DNA of 64,000 bases, taken from the NCBI GenBank assembly GCA_945874895.1, contig CAMCIC010000003.1:62001-126000 (forward strand), written 5' to 3'. A program made the position numbers and the translations under genes. This DNA comes from Akkermansia muciniphila. GTDB taxonomy: Bacteria; Verrucomicrobiota; Verrucomicrobiia; Verrucomicrobiales; Akkermansiaceae. Every line of letters begins with the position of its first letter. Positions within the stretch are counted from its first letter, which is position 1. The notes beneath the pieces were generated by a model. It had not been told where the DNA came from, searched no databases, and worked only from the letters and a program-made list of their open reading frames with translations. Positions 34,939 to 44,871 of the stretch are shown here, one piece after another.

Positions 34939-35802
34939 TCACTTCGCGGAGAGCCAACGAATGGCATTTTCCATCACCTGAAGGGGTTCTTTTTTCTTGT
35001 AGACGGGAAAAGTTTCGTGGCCTGGACGGAAGTAAAAAACCCTGCCTTTACCGATGTTCCAGACGCAGCCGCTGCGGAAGCTCTCGCCTTTGTCCCAGTT
35101 CTCTTGAAACACCACGACATCGGGTTTGGGGATGTGGAATGGTTCGGCATACATTTCCGTTTGAGGAATGTCCCAGCGGGCGGGTAGGTCCTTGGCGATG
35201 GGATGGTCCGGGGTCAAGGTGGTGACATGCGATGGCGCTCCATCCACGCGCCATGAGGGGAATACGCAGAGCGGCAAAGCGAGTGTCCAGTGGGAATCTT
35301 TTTGCTGCAGATTCGGCGTCAAGACATCCCCTGCTTTCGGTATCTTGCCGATGGGATTGTCATTCACCAGGCGCAGCTCTGCGGTCTCTCCCAACTGCTT
35401 GCGGGCATCGGCAATGGCGCGTGCCTGCATGAGCTTGACGAAGGGTTTTGACCAATGGGCTGAGTGCAGGACAATGAGAGCAAGTTGACCCTCTTGGACG
35501 CGACGAGCTACATCCGTTGCTCGTTCATTCGACAATTCCGCGTTCTTTCTGTGCGACCACAGGATCAGCACGTCAGTCCGATTCAGGATCTCGGTGGACA
35601 GTCCTTGATCGGGAGAACTCAGTGCTTCCGATCGGACCGCGAGGTCTTTTTTTTCTGCCAGATGGGCCGCGATGGTTTCGCCGAGGAATTTGTCGCCGTA
35701 GGCTTGTTTTTGCTCGGGCTGCTGTTCGTCCCATACCGTCACCCGGATGGGTTGCTGAGCGAGAGCCGAGGCGGTGAGGCACATCAGAAAAATACTTTTC
35801 AT
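34939..35802 (-). CDS. ThuA-like (trehalose utilisation) domain protein
   Basis: 287 residues. A signal peptide (to about residue 15) is followed by a ThuA-like class I amidotransferase fold: 'RVTVWDEQQPEQKQAYG', 'NRTDVLILWSHRKN', 'LIVLHSAHWSKPF', 'IGKGRVFYFRPGHETFPVY'. It closely follows the EbgC/ThuA branch that keeps 'FRPGHE'. ThuA proteins occur in disaccharide and 3-keto-glycoside pathways; their reaction is still uncertain. It lies 19 bp after the Ldh2 gene and is the last gene of a five-gene reverse operon. Confidence 0.85.
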   Translation of the reverse strand: MKSIFLMCLTASALAQQPIRVTVWDEQQPEQKQAYGDKFLGETIAAHLAEKKDLAVRSEALSSPDQGLSTEILNRTDVLILWSHRKNAELSNERATDVARRVQEGQLALIVLHSAHWSKPFVKLMQARAIADARKQLGETAELRLVNDNPIGKIPKAGDVLTPNLQQKDSHWTLALPLCVFPSWRVDGAPSHVTTLTPDHPIAKDLPARWDIPQTEMYAEPFHIPKPDVVVFQENWDKGESFRSGCVWNIGKGRVFYFRPGHETFPVYKKKEPLQVMENAIRWLSAK

Positions 35803-35821
35803 GAAAAACGGGCCAGCGCGG

Positions 35822-36913
35822 TCATTGGGCTTTCACCAAAGAATCCACATCCCATTCGGTGCGGCCGAGCTCGCGGTTGATCTCGTTGAACTCTGCGACT
35901 TCCGCTGCGGTGAACAGGATGCCGCCATTGGCATCGGATTGTTTGCGGGCATTGGCTTCGAGTTGACCGGGCAGCATGGCGTTTTCATTGCCATGACCCA
36001 ATACATCGCGAATGACTGCGGTGAGGTTCTCCATCTGGGAGCGCCCTTGGGCGAAATCCCGGCCGCTCAGGGCTTCCGGATGAATGATCTGGAAGTAGAA
36101 AGCGGAGGTGGATTTCTCGCCTTCGGTCGGCACGGGGCGTCCGCGATGGGTGGGCAGAGAGCCGCCGATGAGTGCCGCTACCAGTTCGTTGATCAGGGAG
36201 AGGCCATAGCCCTTGTGCGCGCCGAAGGGCAGGAGCGAAGCGACCTGATGGGGATCCGTGGTGGGATGACCCTCCTTGTCCACAGCAGCTCCGGGAGGAA
36301 GTTGTTTGCCCTCGCGTTTCAAGGCTTGCACGCGGCCCATGGCGACAGTGGAAGTGGCCCAGTCAATGACTAAGGGAAAACCTGAGGCTGCCATGGTGGG
36401 AATGCCCCAGGAGTGTGGATTGGTGCCGAGGGTCGGGAATTTTCCGCCGAAGGGCACGACTTCCGCTAGGGTGGAAGTGCAGTTGGTGTAGGCGATGTAA
36501 CCGCGCTCTGCCGCTTCCATGACGTATCCGCCGCCCCACAGGTAGTGGAAGGCATTGTCGATGGAAATCTGAGCGATACCGTATTGGTCGGCAAGCTCGA
36601 TGCCGCGCTCGATGGCGCGATAGGCGACGCTTTGTCCCAGTTTTTTGTTGGCGTTCCAGACTTCTGATGCGGCGAAGCGCGAGGGAAGAACCTCAATTTC
36701 CGCGCCGGGCACGCAGCCTCCGGAGGCGGAGCCAAACAGGTGATCGAGGTGCAGAGCCTTGAGCGCGTGGTGGGTGCGGATGCCATGGCGGGCGGCCTCT
36801 GCGGCGAGCTTGGCGCCTTCCGCCGCTTCGTCAGCGGAATAACCACGGGACATATAGGCGGCGATCACGAGTTCATCGTGCTGTTGACGGGGGATGACAA
36901 GGAATTCAGACAT
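35822..36913 (-). CDS. Ldh2 (malate/L-lactate/sulfolactate-type) NAD(P)-dependent oxidoreductase
   Basis: 363 residues of the Ldh2/YlbC/MDH2 family, which is unrelated to classical LDH. Signatures: 'AAEAARHGIRTHHALK', the catalytic His region 'ISIDNAFHYLWGGGYVMEAA', 'TNCTSTLAEVVPFGG' and 'PFGAHKGYGLSLINELVAAL'. Family members reduce 2-keto acids such as pyruvate, diketogulonate or oxoglutarate derivatives, or oxidise ureidoglycolate. Beside gluconokinase and sugar enzymes, a sugar-acid substrate is likely (inference). It begins 10 bp after the gluconokinase gene. Confidence 0.88.
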   Translation of the reverse strand: MSEFLVIPRQQHDELVIAAYMSRGYSADEAAEGAKLAAEAARHGIRTHHALKALHLDHLFGSASGGCVPGAEIEVLPSRFAASEVWNANKKLGQSVAYRAIERGIELADQYGIAQISIDNAFHYLWGGGYVMEAAERGYIAYTNCTSTLAEVVPFGGKFPTLGTNPHSWGIPTMAASGFPLVIDWATSTVAMGRVQALKREGKQLPPGAAVDKEGHPTTDPHQVASLLPFGAHKGYGLSLINELVAALIGGSLPTHRGRPVPTEGEKSTSAFYFQIIHPEALSGRDFAQGRSQMENLTAVIRDVLGHGNENAMLPGQLEANARKQSDANGGILFTAAEVAEFNEINRELGRTEWDVDSLVKAQ

Positions 36914-36923
36914 GGCGATTCAG

Positions 36924-37409
36924 TTAGGAAGAAAAATGTTGTCGGAGACGTTCCAGTATGCTCTCCGGTGGAAGGGAAATGTCAATGCGCAATGCATCGG
37001 AAGGACTTTCCAAGGTGGCGAGTTGGCTGTCCAGCAAAGATGCTGGCATGAAGTGTCCGCGACGCTGCTCGAGCCGCTGCTGCAAAAGCGCAGGATCGCC
37101 ATGAAGAAGAACGATGCACATGTCCGGGCATGCGCGCAGGAGCTGTTGTCGATGCACCAAGCGCAAAGCCGAACAGGCCAGCACGAAGGGAACATCAGCC
37201 AGAGTGACGATTTTTGTGGCAATGGCAGCCAGCCACGGCTCGCGATCTTCGTCAGTGAGCGGTTGGCCCGCTGCCATTTTTGTGAGATTGGCAGCGGGGT
37301 GAAAATCATCGGCATCGAGAAACGTGGCACCGATTTCTTCGGCCCAGCGTTTTCCCACCGTGGTTTTTCCGCAACCACTCACGCCCATGATCAGGAAATG
37401 ACGGTTCAT
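36924..37409 (-). CDS. gntK: Gluconokinase (GntK-type)
   Basis: 161 residues from the ATG at 37409, which overlaps the preceding stop as ATGA; a start four codons earlier (37421) is possible. The P-loop is 'GVSGCGKTTVG', followed by the GntK-typical 'FLDADDFHPAANLTKMAAGQ' and 'PLTDEDREPWLAAI', then 'ACSALRLVHRQQL' and 'HFMPASLLDSQLATLE'. It phosphorylates D-gluconate to 6-phosphogluconate. It is embedded among an isomerase and dehydrogenases, so the substrate could be a related aldonate. Confidence 0.9.
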   Translation of the reverse strand: MNRHFLIMGVSGCGKTTVGKRWAEEIGATFLDADDFHPAANLTKMAAGQPLTDEDREPWLAAIATKIVTLADVPFVLACSALRLVHRQQLLRACPDMCIVLLHGDPALLQQRLEQRRGHFMPASLLDSQLATLESPSDALRIDISLPPESILERLRQHFSS

Positions 37410-38287
37410 TGCGGCGACCAACCGATGTCATGCAGGATGGCCTCGAGTTTCCTGCCGTAAGTGACGTAGGAGTCGTAGCACTGCTGCCAGTCGACCTGGG
37501 ACTGATCCTTGACGTGGAAGACGGTGGCGACGTGGGGCTCGATGGCGATGCATCCATCATAACCGCGTGCTTTCGCATCTAACAAAATCTCCCGCACCTT
37601 TGCCTCGCCCTCGCCGGGCCAAGTGTATTCGGGCTCCACGCCCTCGGCTACGGGATACTTGCAGTCTTTGATGTGGATGTGCACCACGTGATCGCGCACG
37701 GTCTCCCAAAATGCAAAGGCATCCTGCCATTGACCAGCTTCGGCGGACGAGCGGTCGATTTGAAAAACGGGGTTGCCGGTATCGAATACCAATTTCAGAC
37801 CAGGAACTTCCTCGATCAGACGCAAGGTGTGTTGGGCCGAAAAACCACCCCAGTTCATGCAGTTTTCGTGAGCTGCCACGATGCCAGCATCCGCAAAACG
37901 TGTCACAATCTCGCGCAGGCGACGGAAGCGCTCCTGTTCCTGTTGGTCATCACCCCATGGCTCTTGGGCATAGGACATGATGCGGATGAGCTTGGTGCCC
38001 AGTCGATGCATGCGCGGGATGGCGCGGTCGATTTCCGCCAGTGTCACAGCGAAGTCGCTGCTGATTTTTTTGCCCCAGTTCCCGATCAGGGAGCCGAACT
38101 CCGGCACGTGAATGCCTGCGGCGTCGAGTTGATCGGCGTATGCAGCGAAAGTATCTTCGGGAATCTCGTGGAAATTGACACCATCGACGCCGCGCGCCGA
38201 GAGTTGGCTCCATCCTAGCTCTTTCGTCGCCTCGATCTGACGCGCCAGTGGGCGTCCCGCTTCATCGGAAAATCCTGTGAGTTTCAT
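37406..38287 (-). CDS. Sugar phosphate isomerase/epimerase (TIM barrel)
   Basis: 293 residues of the xylose isomerase-like TIM-barrel family (AP endonuclease 2 superfamily). Metal-site regions are visible: Glu/Asn in 'IVAAHENCMNWGG', 'LVFDTGNPVFQID', 'VHIHIKDCKYPVAEG' and 'GCIAIEPHVATVF'. It follows the Gfo/Idh gene by 14 bp and overlaps the kinase. In such clusters these proteins isomerise or epimerise keto sugars, including 3-keto-glucose derivatives; the specific substrate cannot be read from sequence. Confidence 0.88.
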   Translation of the reverse strand: MKLTGFSDEAGRPLARQIEATKELGWSQLSARGVDGVNFHEIPEDTFAAYADQLDAAGIHVPEFGSLIGNWGKKISSDFAVTLAEIDRAIPRMHRLGTKLIRIMSYAQEPWGDDQQEQERFRRLREIVTRFADAGIVAAHENCMNWGGFSAQHTLRLIEEVPGLKLVFDTGNPVFQIDRSSAEAGQWQDAFAFWETVRDHVVHIHIKDCKYPVAEGVEPEYTWPGEGEAKVREILLDAKARGYDGCIAIEPHVATVFHVKDQSQVDWQQCYDSYVTYGRKLEAILHDIGWSPQ

Positions 38288-38301
38288 GCGTAATCAAAAG
38301 G

Positions 38302-39345
38302 TTAGAGTGTGATGCGTTTGCCACCTTCGCGGGCAGATTGGTAGACGGCATTGATGACCGCCACAGCTTTGCGTGCCTCGCTGGCATCTACGGCGCACGA
38401 GCGACCTTCGCGGATGGCTTCGACCACTTCTTGGAAATTGCGACGATGTCCCTCGTAGTTGATAGCCGAGGGGTCGTTGGCGCCGAGACCTTTTGCGGCT
38501 CCTTGCATCAGCGTCTCACGGATCGCCGCGTCCTGTTCTTTTGGTTCGGCGAAGTCCCACACGCGGAAGGATTCATCGGCGAGGAATACGGAACCTTGCG
38601 TGCCACATACCTGCACCTCGGCGGGATGGCCTGTGGAGGACCAGCAGCAGGTGGATGCTTCCAATACACCGCGCGCGCCATTGGCAAATTCCAAGATCGC
38701 CACGCAAGCATCTTCTACCTCGATGCGCTCGTGAGCGAGCAGCGCGGTGGATGCGGTGACCGCCACCACCGGTCCGGCAACGTGAATGAGCTGGTCAACT
38801 GTGTGCACCCCTTGATTCATCAAGGCTCCACCGCCATCGAGAGCCCAAGTGCCACGCCATGCACCTGAGTCGTAATACTCTTGGGTGCGCCACCATTTTA
38901 CATAGGCCGATGCGGAAGTGATTTTTCCGAAACGACCTTCTTCACTGGCTTTTTTGAAAGCTTCGATCGCCGGTTGGAAGCGACGGTTCAAGACAGCTGA
39001 TAAGGTTTTTCCCGCAGCAGCGGCCGCAGCGACCATTTCGTCGATGCGCTCGGTGGTGATCTCTAACGGTTTTTCGCAAATGACATGCTTGCCCGCCTGA
39101 AGCGCGGCGATGGCTGGATCGCGGTGGGCGCCGGAAGGAGTGCCGATGGTCACCACTTCGAGCTCAGGGTCAGCGAGGAAATCTTCGAAGCTGGAATACG
39201 CCTTACAACCGTATTCATCCGCCAGTTTTTGCGCGCTCTCGGCACGCAAGTCGAAGACCGAATGCAGTTCTCCGTCTGCCATAGCTCCGATCGCCTTGGC
39301 GTGAAAATGTCCAATCATCCCTGCTCCAATAATACCAAATTTCAT
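38302..39345 (-). CDS. Gfo/Idh/MocA family NAD(P)-dependent sugar dehydrogenase
   Basis: 347 residues. The Rossmann start 'FGIIGAGMIGHFHAKAIGA', the family 'VICEKPLEIT' with catalytic Lys, and the C-terminal domain with 'DGGGALMNQGVHTVDQLIHV' (His active site) fit the family. It oxidises a sugar or inositol carbon, often C3 of a glycoside. It is the first gene of the operon and runs divergently from gpmI across 101 bp. No signal peptide, so cytoplasmic, in contrast to the secreted ThuA at the operon end. Confidence 0.9.
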   Translation of the reverse strand: MKFGIIGAGMIGHFHAKAIGAMADGELHSVFDLRAESAQKLADEYGCKAYSSFEDFLADPELEVVTIGTPSGAHRDPAIAALQAGKHVICEKPLEITTERIDEMVAAAAAAGKTLSAVLNRRFQPAIEAFKKASEEGRFGKITSASAYVKWWRTQEYYDSGAWRGTWALDGGGALMNQGVHTVDQLIHVAGPVVAVTASTALLAHERIEVEDACVAILEFANGARGVLEASTCCWSSTGHPAEVQVCGTQGSVFLADESFRVWDFAEPKEQDAAIRETLMQGAAKGLGANDPSAINYEGHRRNFQEVVEAIREGRSCAVDASEARKAVAVINAVYQSAREGGKRITL

Positions 39346-39446
39346 AGCGACAAAACTCTGTCAGCATTTTTTGGAGCTGTCAATTTGTATGACAAAAAGC
39401 ATTTGCCATGGACTTTGTCGGATCCATCGGCTAATCACGGCGCGCC

Positions 39447-40988
39447 ATGGCAAAGAAACCAGTAGTATTGATCATTCGCGACGGTTGGGGCGTCAATCCG
39501 GGAGGTCGGGAGACGGCGGAAAGGGACGGCAATGCCACCTTGCTGGCGGAGACTCCATTTCATGATGAACTCTACAACACGTATCCCCAGAGTCGCCTCT
39601 CTGCGAGCGGTATGGACGTGGGCTTGCCCGATGGCCAAATGGGCAACAGCGAGGTGGGTCACCTGAATCTCGGTGCCGGGCGCATCGTCTATCAGGATCT
39701 CACTCGCATCAATAAATCGATCGTCGATCGCGAATTGGAACAAAATGCGAATCTACAGGAAGCATTTGCCAAAGCGAAAAACGGACGCCTGCATCTGATC
39801 GGGCTGGTCAGCGATGGCGGTGTGCATTCTCACCAAGACCATCTGATCGCTCTCACGGAAATGGCGCAACGTGCGGGGGTGACCGATACCATGATTCACG
39901 CCATTACCGACGGTCGTGACACCTCGCCGACCAGTGGTGCGGGATACTTGGCCGATGTCGAAACGCGCATCGCTGGCACAGGCGCAAAGATTGCCACGGT
40001 GATTGGACGTTACTATGCGATGGACCGCGACAAGCGCTGGGAACGCAACAAACTCGCCTGGGATGCGATTGTCTTAGGCCGTGGAGAAATTTCCTCTTCC
40101 TCTCCCGCTGCTGCGGTGCGGGCTACCTACGCGCAAGATGCGCGTGGCGATGAATTCGTGCAGCCGCTCATCTTTTCGCATGCCAACGAACAACGCGTGC
40201 GCGATGGTGATGTGTTCTTGTGGTTCAACTACCGCAGCGATCGCACGCGTCAGTTGACCGATGCGTTTTTGCACAAGGACTTCGAGGGATTCGATCGCGA
40301 GGTCACACCGCAGGTCCACTATGTCACGCTGACGCGTTACGGCGATTATGCTTGCCCTGTCATCTTTGAACCGCAGTCGCTGAAGATGATTCTCGGTGAG
40401 GCGGTGGCCCAGGCGGGGCTGACTCAGCTGCGCTGTGCCGAAACGGAAAAATATCCACACGTAACGTTTTTCTTTAATGGTGGTGTAGAGCCGCCAAATC
40501 CAGGAGAAGATCGATATCTCGCCATCAGTCCGAAGGAAGTGGCGACCTATGATTTTAAACCGCAAATGAGCGCTCCAGATGTGGCGTTTGAGGTCTATCG
40601 CCGCATGGAAAATTACGATCTTGTCATCGTGAACTTTGCCAATCCCGATATGGTCGGCCACACCGGTGTGGTGGAAGCAGGCATTCATGCCTGCGAAACG
40701 ATCGACCTCGGAGTTCGGTTGCTGGTCGAGCGTGCTCTTTCACTTGGAGGGAAGCTTCTCATTACCGCCGACCACGGAAACTGCGAGTTGATGCGCAACC
40801 CAGATGGTTCGCCCCACACCGCCCACACCACCAATCTGGTGCACTGCCTCTACGTCGCAGCGGATGCGGAACAGTATCAATTGCAAAACGGCATCCTTGC
40901 CGATGTGGCTCCCACCTTGCTCGACATGCTGGGTGTGGCTCAGCCTGAGGAAATGACCGGCAAGTCGCTTCTGCAGCGCAAGGCCTAA
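39447..40988 (+). CDS. gpmI: 2,3-Bisphosphoglycerate-independent phosphoglycerate mutase
   Basis: 513 residues, the expected length. The phosphatase domain has 'LIIRDGWGVNPGG' and 'LITADHGNCELM'. The catalytic serine is in 'GLPDGQMGNSEVGHLNLGAG', and the transferase-domain regions 'SDGGVHSHQDHLIAL' and 'AITDGRDTSPTSG' are intact. It interconverts 3- and 2-phosphoglycerate in glycolysis with Mn. trmL follows 14 bp downstream in the same direction. Confidence 0.97.
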   Translation: MAKKPVVLIIRDGWGVNPGGRETAERDGNATLLAETPFHDELYNTYPQSRLSASGMDVGLPDGQMGNSEVGHLNLGAGRIVYQDLTRINKSIVDRELEQNANLQEAFAKAKNGRLHLIGLVSDGGVHSHQDHLIALTEMAQRAGVTDTMIHAITDGRDTSPTSGAGYLADVETRIAGTGAKIATVIGRYYAMDRDKRWERNKLAWDAIVLGRGEISSSSPAAAVRATYAQDARGDEFVQPLIFSHANEQRVRDGDVFLWFNYRSDRTRQLTDAFLHKDFEGFDREVTPQVHYVTLTRYGDYACPVIFEPQSLKMILGEAVAQAGLTQLRCAETEKYPHVTFFFNGGVEPPNPGEDRYLAISPKEVATYDFKPQMSAPDVAFEVYRRMENYDLVIVNFANPDMVGHTGVVEAGIHACETIDLGVRLLVERALSLGGKLLITADHGNCELMRNPDGSPHTAHTTNLVHCLYVAADAEQYQLQNGILADVAPTLLDMLGVAQPEEMTGKSLLQRKA

Positions 40989-41002
40989 CGGATTCCGTCA
41001 CC

Positions 41003-41458
41003 ATGTTTTCGATCGTCCTCGTTGCTCCTGAAATTCCGCACAACGCGGGCGCAGCGGGGCGTTTGGCCTTGGCGACTGGCTCGGTGCTGCATTTGGTCAA
41101 GCCCTTGGGTTTTTCGTTAGAAGACAAATACGTGCGCCGCACCGGTCTCGACTACTGGAAAGACGTGGATGTGCGGGTGTGGGAATCGTTAGAGGAACTT
41201 CAGCAATCGGTGGGACCCGATGCTCGTTTCTGGTATCTCAGTACCAAGGCCAAGCGCAACATGTGGCAAGTGCCGTTTTCTCACGGGGACTATCTCGTCT
41301 TCGGTTGCGAAGGACGCGGATTGCCGGAATCTGTGGTGTTCGCAGCGGGTGATCAGGCTCTGAAAATCCCGATGAAGGAAGGCAGCACTCGTAGCCTCAA
41401 TCTATCAACTGCCGTCGCCATTGTGCTCTACGAGGCTGTTAGACAATGTGGCTTCTAA
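41003..41458 (+). CDS. trmL: tRNA (cytidine/uridine-34-2'-O)-methyltransferase
   Basis: 151 residues of the SPOUT family, minimal form without extra domains. TrmL signatures: 'IVLVAPEIPHNAGAAGRLAL' at the N-terminus and the knot region 'DYLVFGCEGRGLPES' with 'IPMKEGSTRSLNLSTAVAIV' at the C-terminus. It 2'-O-methylates the wobble base of tRNA-Leu. It is probably co-transcribed with gpmI. Confidence 0.94.
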   Translation: MFSIVLVAPEIPHNAGAAGRLALATGSVLHLVKPLGFSLEDKYVRRTGLDYWKDVDVRVWESLEELQQSVGPDARFWYLSTKAKRNMWQVPFSHGDYLVFGCEGRGLPESVVFAAGDQALKIPMKEGSTRSLNLSTAVAIVLYEAVRQCGF

Positions 41459-41487
41459 AAAATTTCCGCCTATTCCAGCGATGGTAG

Positions 41488-43515
41488 TCACTCATTCATG
41501 AATGGGGCTTGATCCGATTCCGCTTCGAAACGCCGGCACGTTTGCTCTTCGCAAATGAGCACTTCCGTGGCATCGGCCTGAAAGCTAAAAAGGGCTCGCG
41601 GACGATAGCCCTTGGTGTCCATGGCAGCACCCGCAGGGACCCGCCAATGAGCAATGCCACGCTCCCAGAGATCAAGAGCGCTAAGCAATACTGGCGCGGC
41701 AAATGGTTGCTGCGTTAGAGTTGCGCTACCGCCACGCAGCAGCGCCTCGGCACGGGTGTGAAAGAGGGGAGCCTCGCAGAGCACGGCGAGCTGCAGAAGA
41801 TGGATCGCAGCTTGGTGATTAGGAGCTGGTTCGGCACCGTCGTAGTCCTCCCGGATCTGGAGCAATTCGCGTTCTCCCATGCGAGCCTTGAGCACGTAAC
41901 CTTGTTGTGCATCACTCCAAAAATGTCGGTCGAGAGCGGTCTGCAAGTCCATGGCTGATGCCAGCCAGTGTTTCTCCGCGGTGGCTTCGTAGAGTGCCAG
42001 CAAAGCGCCGATGAGCTGCGTGTAATCGGCGGGAGATCCCGGATGAGGCGAGCGTTTGCCGCGATGACAGCGATAGAGAATGGTGCCGTCCCACAAATGC
42101 CGGAGCAGAAAACGGCAAGCCTCATCCGCTGCATGCAGCCAGTCGGGTCGAGAAAATTCCCGCGCCGCGCGCGCCATGGCGCGAATTACCATGGCATTCC
42201 AGGCAGTGATGATTTTATCATCGCGATGAGGAAATGGACGAATAAGTCGTTTTTCTAATAGAATCTTTTTTGACTGATCCAGTAGGTCTGAAATTTCTTC
42301 TTCGGTAGTGTCGAATCGCGAAGCCAATGTCGCGTGACTGATGGCGCGATAGAGAGTGTTTTGACCCACCAGTTCCTCATGTGGGTCGCTCTCGGGTCGA
42401 GCATTTCCTTCCGCTTCGATGCCGAAAGCGAGTGAAAAAATCGCGGCCGTGCGCGGGTCAAGTAAGCGTGAGATTTCTGCTGCCTCCCAAGTCCAAAACG
42501 CACCCTCGCGTTTGTGATCAGCACCAGCATGGGGCAGGCTATCGGCATCCTCGGCCGCGTGAAAGCCTCCACCAGAATCCCTCAAGGTATCTAACAGATA
42601 ATCAAAAATACCCTCGATGGTTTGTTGATAGAATGGATCATGCGAGAGTTGCCAGGCATCGATCAGCGCATCGGCGATCAGTCCTTGATCGTAGAGCATT
42701 TTTTCGTAATGCGGGACATGCCAATAACGGTCGACAGAATAGCGGTGAAATCCACCGGCCAGTTGATCGTGAATGCCGCCATCGATCATGGCGCGCAGGG
42801 TGCGCGAGACCATCTGCCAGGCGCGCTGGCTATCGGGATGGCTTACGCCCCATCGATCAATGAGCTGCATCAGGGTCCTGAGAACCACAGGCCGTGGAAA
42901 TTTCGGCGCGCCACCAAAGCCGCCGAGTTCTTCGTCAAAGCTGCTTTCGCATCGATCAAAAAAATCGCCGAACACCCGCGATGCGGCGATTTCTCCTCGC
43001 GTGGTGGTTTGTGCCGCATCACGCTGCAATTGGGCGAGCATGTTGGCTCCGGTAGAGCGCATTTTTGCCTCGTCCTCGCGCCATAACCGGGCGACCTCAC
43101 GGAGAATGCGCGGAAATCCCGCGCGTCCATAGCGATCCTCGGGTGGAAAGTAGGTTCCTCCAAGCAGTGGCTCACCTAGTGGAGTGAGCCACACGCTCAT
43201 CGGCCAACCGCCTTGTCCGGTGGTGGCTTGCACGAAAGCCATGTAGGTGGCATCGATGTCCGGCATTTCCTCTCGATCCACTTTGATGTTGATAAAGTGT
43301 GCGTTCATCAGTGCGGCGGTCATTTCGTTTTCAAACGACTCGTGTTCCATCACGTGGCACCAGTGACAGGTCGAGTAGCCAATGCTGAGAAATACCGGTT
43401 TGTTTTCGCTCGCTGCGCGGGCGAACGAAGCCTCGGACCAAGGCAACCAATCGACCGGATTGTGCGCGTGCTGGAGAAGATAGGGAGAGGTCTCGTGGAT
43501 GAGGGCGTTGGGCAT
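41488..43515 (-). CDS. DUF255 thioredoxin-fold / glycosidase-fold protein (YyaL family)
   Basis: 675 residues, full length for YyaL/SSP411. The N-terminal thioredoxin-like domain starts '[20 protein letters not shown]' and has '[17 protein letters not shown]' (Cys-x-x-Cys). It is followed by '[19 protein letters not shown]' and then an (alpha/alpha)6-barrel ('[20 protein letters not shown]', '[12 protein letters not shown]'). The function is not known; roles in redox or glycan processing have been proposed. No signal peptide. The DUF971 gene ends 3 bp upstream, so the pair is an operon. Confidence 0.93.
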   Translation of the reverse strand: MPNALIHETSPYLLQHAHNPVDWLPWSEASFARAASENKPVFLSIGYSTCHWCHVMEHESFENEMTAALMNAHFINIKVDREEMPDIDATYMAFVQATTGQGGWPMSVWLTPLGEPLLGGTYFPPEDRYGRAGFPRILREVARLWREDEAKMRSTGANMLAQLQRDAAQTTTRGEIAASRVFGDFFDRCESSFDEELGGFGGAPKFPRPVVLRTLMQLIDRWGVSHPDSQRAWQMVSRTLRAMIDGGIHDQLAGGFHRYSVDRYWHVPHYEKMLYDQGLIADALIDAWQLSHDPFYQQTIEGIFDYLLDTLRDSGGGFHAAEDADSLPHAGADHKREGAFWTWEAAEISRLLDPRTAAIFSLAFGIEAEGNARPESDPHEELVGQNTLYRAISHATLASRFDTTEEEISDLLDQSKKILLEKRLIRPFPHRDDKIITAWNAMVIRAMARAAREFSRPDWLHAADEACRFLLRHLWDGTILYRCHRGKRSPHPGSPADYTQLIGALLALYEATAEKHWLASAMDLQTALDRHFWSDAQQGYVLKARMGERELLQIREDYDGAEPAPNHQAAIHLLQLAVLCEAPLFHTRAEALLRGGSATLTQQPFAAPVLLSALDLWERGIAHWRVPAGAAMDTKGYRPRALFSFQADATEVLICEEQTCRRFEAESDQAPFMNE

Positions 43516-43518
43516 GGC

Positions 43519-43827
43519 TCACACGTGGTTCGACAATTCGCGCAGATAGGAAAGCGAATAGATCCCTGTGCCATGACCGTCTTGCCAGAAGAGTTGTAGA
43601 GCGTAGGATCCGACCGGGGTGATCTGTCTGAGTTTGAGGGAATGTTCCGTTAGCTCGACACGCGGACGAACGACGCGTCCCAACGCATCGGGTTCACCTT
43701 GGCAAACGGCACAGGGACAAGCGCGACGCAGCAGAGGGAGTGGCAGGTAAATTTCCATTCCATCGTTGAAATTCAAACAAAGTTCCTCGCCGATCACGGC
43801 CATGGTTTCGATTTGCAACACGCTCAT
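43519..43827 (-). CDS. DUF971 protein (GBBH-like N-terminal domain)
   Basis: 102 residues. 'LLRRACPCAVCQGE' supplies the conserved cysteines that, with a late His/Asp set ('DGHGTGIYSLSYLREL'), bind metal in the N-terminal domain of gamma-butyrobetaine hydroxylase-like proteins. Stand-alone DUF971 proteins are linked to Fe-S cluster handling in some bacteria. Here it precedes the DUF255 gene by 3 bp. The 210 bp upstream, to the FkbM gene, show no other gene. Confidence 0.88.
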   Translation of the reverse strand: MSVLQIETMAVIGEELCLNFNDGMEIYLPLPLLRRACPCAVCQGEPDALGRVVRPRVELTEHSLKLRQITPVGSYALQLFWQDGHGTGIYSLSYLRELSNHV

Positions 43828-44037
43828 ACCGCGACATTACGGGCGGGAACTCGTCGATGCAACAGGGAATTGGGTTGATGATCTCTGTTGAGAACATCGC
43901 CGTTGTTCGATGGCAAGGTTCAAGCTTGCACAGAGGCAGCCTCATCGATAGAAAGGCGGAATACCGATTCACGTTGAACGAAAGTCAATCGATCTGAATT
44001 GAGAGTGACAAGATATCAACCCACGACAAACACATCA

Positions 44038-44871
44038 ATGCCAGACATTACTTCAGAATTTGGTCGATATCGGCCCGGTCCTTGGCTCAATCAGCTTTTG
44101 ACTCTTGCCCAGAATGCTCCGCGTAACTGGTTGGGCCAACAATTCGCGCAACTCGTAAGGAAGGTGTTTGTTCGTAGCGCGAAATTGCCCGCAGACATCG
44201 TAGTGGAGGGCATTCGCATGCGTTGCTATTTGAAGGACAACAATTCCGAATACAAATTCGCATTCATGCCATGGCGCTTCGATCAGACCGAGCGCGATTG
44301 TCTGGCCAAGGCAGTTCCTGCCCATGGTGTTTTTGTCGATATTGGGGCGAACGTCGGAATCTACACGCTCCACATGGCCACCAACATGCCAGCATCGGGA
44401 AGAATCATCGCCTTGGAGCCCAACCCACCCGCCTATGAAAGGCTGCGGTTCAATGTTGAGGCGACAAAAGCCGGGACCATGGACTGGCCGCAGATGGACC
44501 TCATCCCCTATGCGGTGGCAGATCGCCATACGATTTTGGACCTGCACTTGGACCCAAAAAACCTTGGCAGTAGCAGTGTTGCTGCTCAGAACCGAGGCGC
44601 CGGTGTGGTTCGCGTGACTTGCAAGCCGCTGTTAGACATCTTATCTGAGATGGGAGTGCAGAAAGTAGATGCCTTGAAGATTGACATCGAGGGAGCAGAG
44701 GACATGGCGCTCATGCCGTATTTGCAGGATGCGTTGGATGAGAACCTGCCATCTTGCATCGTGATGGAAAATTCGGAACATCTGTGGAAATCGGACCTCG
44801 TAGGCGCTCTGAAAAAACGCGGATACTGGGCAGACATTCGCAATAGAATGAACACGGTCTATCGCCGATGA
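44038..44871 (+). CDS. FkbM family methyltransferase
   Basis: 277 residues from the ATG at 44038; a TTG at 43999 in the same frame is less likely. The SAM-binding region 'GVFVDIGANVGIYTLHMA' and 'IIALEPNPPAYERLRFNVEA' are typical of FkbM, as is the later 'VDALKIDIEGAEDMAL'. FkbM enzymes O-methylate sugars or polyketides; in this surface-polysaccharide cluster a sugar methyltransferase is likely. It is the first gene of a forward cluster. Codons 1-60 form an N-terminal extension without signal. Confidence 0.9.
   Translation: MPDITSEFGRYRPGPWLNQLLTLAQNAPRNWLGQQFAQLVRKVFVRSAKLPADIVVEGIRMRCYLKDNNSEYKFAFMPWRFDQTERDCLAKAVPAHGVFVDIGANVGIYTLHMATNMPASGRIIALEPNPPAYERLRFNVEATKAGTMDWPQMDLIPYAVADRHTILDLHLDPKNLGSSSVAAQNRGAGVVRVTCKPLLDILSEMGVQKVDALKIDIEGAEDMALMPYLQDALDENLPSCIVMENSEHLWKSDLVGALKKRGYWADIRNRMNTVYRR

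Noticed and set aside
40074-40688. 204-codon reverse frame inside gpmI
   Set aside because: Fully within a complete, motif-verified gpmI on the other strand.
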